A DNA stretch of 52,387 bases from Neobacillus mesonae (lineage in GTDB: Bacteria; Bacillota; Bacilli; Bacillales; Cytobacillaceae): contig NZ_JAMBNQ010000038.1 of NCBI RefSeq assembly GCF_023715155.1, forward strand, positions 1 to 52,387, given 5' to 3'. Under the pieces are notes generated by a model. That model searched no databases. It worked only from the letters and a program-made list of their open reading frames with translations, and was not told the origin of the DNA. A program made the translations under genes and the position numbers. This document shows positions 52,171 to 52,387 of the stretch, piece by piece; the stretch's first letter is position 1; every line of letters starts with the position of its first letter.

Positions 52171-52387
52171 TTTTTGGAGAGTTTGATCCTGGCTCAGGAC
52201 GAACGCTGGCGGCGTGCCTAATACATGCAAGTCGAGCGAATCTTTGGGAGCTTGCTCCCAAAAGTTAGCGGCGGACGGGTGAGTAACACGTGGGCAACCT
52301 GCCTGTAAGATCGGGATAACTTCGGGAAACCGGAGCTAATACCGGATAATTCTTATCTGCACATGCAGATAAGTTAAAAGTCGGTTT
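52171..52387 (+). rRNA. 16S rRNA, 5' end (cut by window edge)
   Basis: The first 217 or so bases of 16S rRNA, recognised by GAGTTTGATCCTGGCTCAG, GACGAACGCTGGCGGCGTGC and GTGAGTAACACGTGGGCAAC. The V1 hairpin is CTTTGGGAGCTTGCTCCC and the V2 region begins near the right edge. The gene continues beyond the window. As in B. subtilis rrnO, an rRNA operon follows gyrA, here with the NERD gene in between. Confidence 0.97.

Overview
This is the replication-origin region of a low-GC, endospore-forming Bacillaceae chromosome. Gene order and protein sequences follow the Bacillus subtilis oriC neighbourhood closely: walJ-walI-walH-walK-walR, purA, dnaB-rplI-gdpP-yybS, rpsR-ssb-rpsF, ychF, parB-parA, noc, rsmG-mnmG-mnmE, jag-spoIIIJ, rnpA-rpmH, dnaA-dnaN-yaaA-recF-remB-gyrB-gyrA, then the start of an rRNA operon. 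SpoIIIJ, YyaC and Spo0J/Soj indicate a spore former. The 217 bases of 16S rRNA at the right edge are Bacillus-like; a Neobacillus/Mesobacillus-type genus is a guess.

Layout. From 1 to about 8.0 kb on the minus strand lie rlmH, an HtrA-type protease and the walRKHIJ cell-wall operon. A DnaA-box cluster sits upstream of rlmH, a parS site lies inside walK and a WalR-box match sits upstream of walR. From 8.4 to 12.5 kb come an M23/LysM/G5 peptidase, a Lys-Glu-Asp-Phe tRNA operon with its own promoter and terminator, and purA with a PurR operator. From 12.8 to 22 kb lie dnaB, rplI, gdpP, yybS, then the molybdate genes modAB (plus strand), then rpsF-ssb-rpsR and ychF. From 22.3 to 30.8 kb is the most variable part: a 1192-residue SH3-repeat glucosaminidase, the molybdopterin oxidoreductase yyaE, yyzM, an MscS channel, yyaC and a DUF554 membrane protein. 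From 31 to 40.8 kb lie parB-parA, noc, the tRNA/rRNA modification genes, jag-spoIIIJ and rnpA-rpmH. oriC is bipartite around dnaA (40.97-41.29 kb and 42.79-42.95 kb). To the right are dnaN through gyrA, a NERD-domain gene with an apparent frameshift, and the rrn promoter with the 5' end of 16S.

Strand logic. Replication leaves oriC both ways, so minus-strand genes on the left and plus-strand genes on the right are co-directional with the fork. The exceptions (modAB, the SH3 hydrolase, yyaE, yyaC, the NERD gene) are head-on and are mostly accessory genes set into the conserved core.

Functionally the window joins replication initiation and control (DnaA, DnaN, DnaB, gyrase, Soj/Spo0J, Noc), envelope homeostasis (WalRK, two cell-wall hydrolases, GdpP, SpoIIIJ) and translation (tRNAs, rRNA, ribosomal proteins, RlmH, RsmG, MnmE/G). 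I found no phage, transposase, CRISPR array or clear new multigene system. The less ordinary signals are regulatory or structural: extra-oriC DnaA-box groups, a WalR-box match at walR, a truncated tRNA-Lys copy at the head of the tRNA operon, a 6 x 228 bp homogenised SH3 array, dispersed intergenic repeats, alanine at GyrA position 84, and the NERD frameshift.
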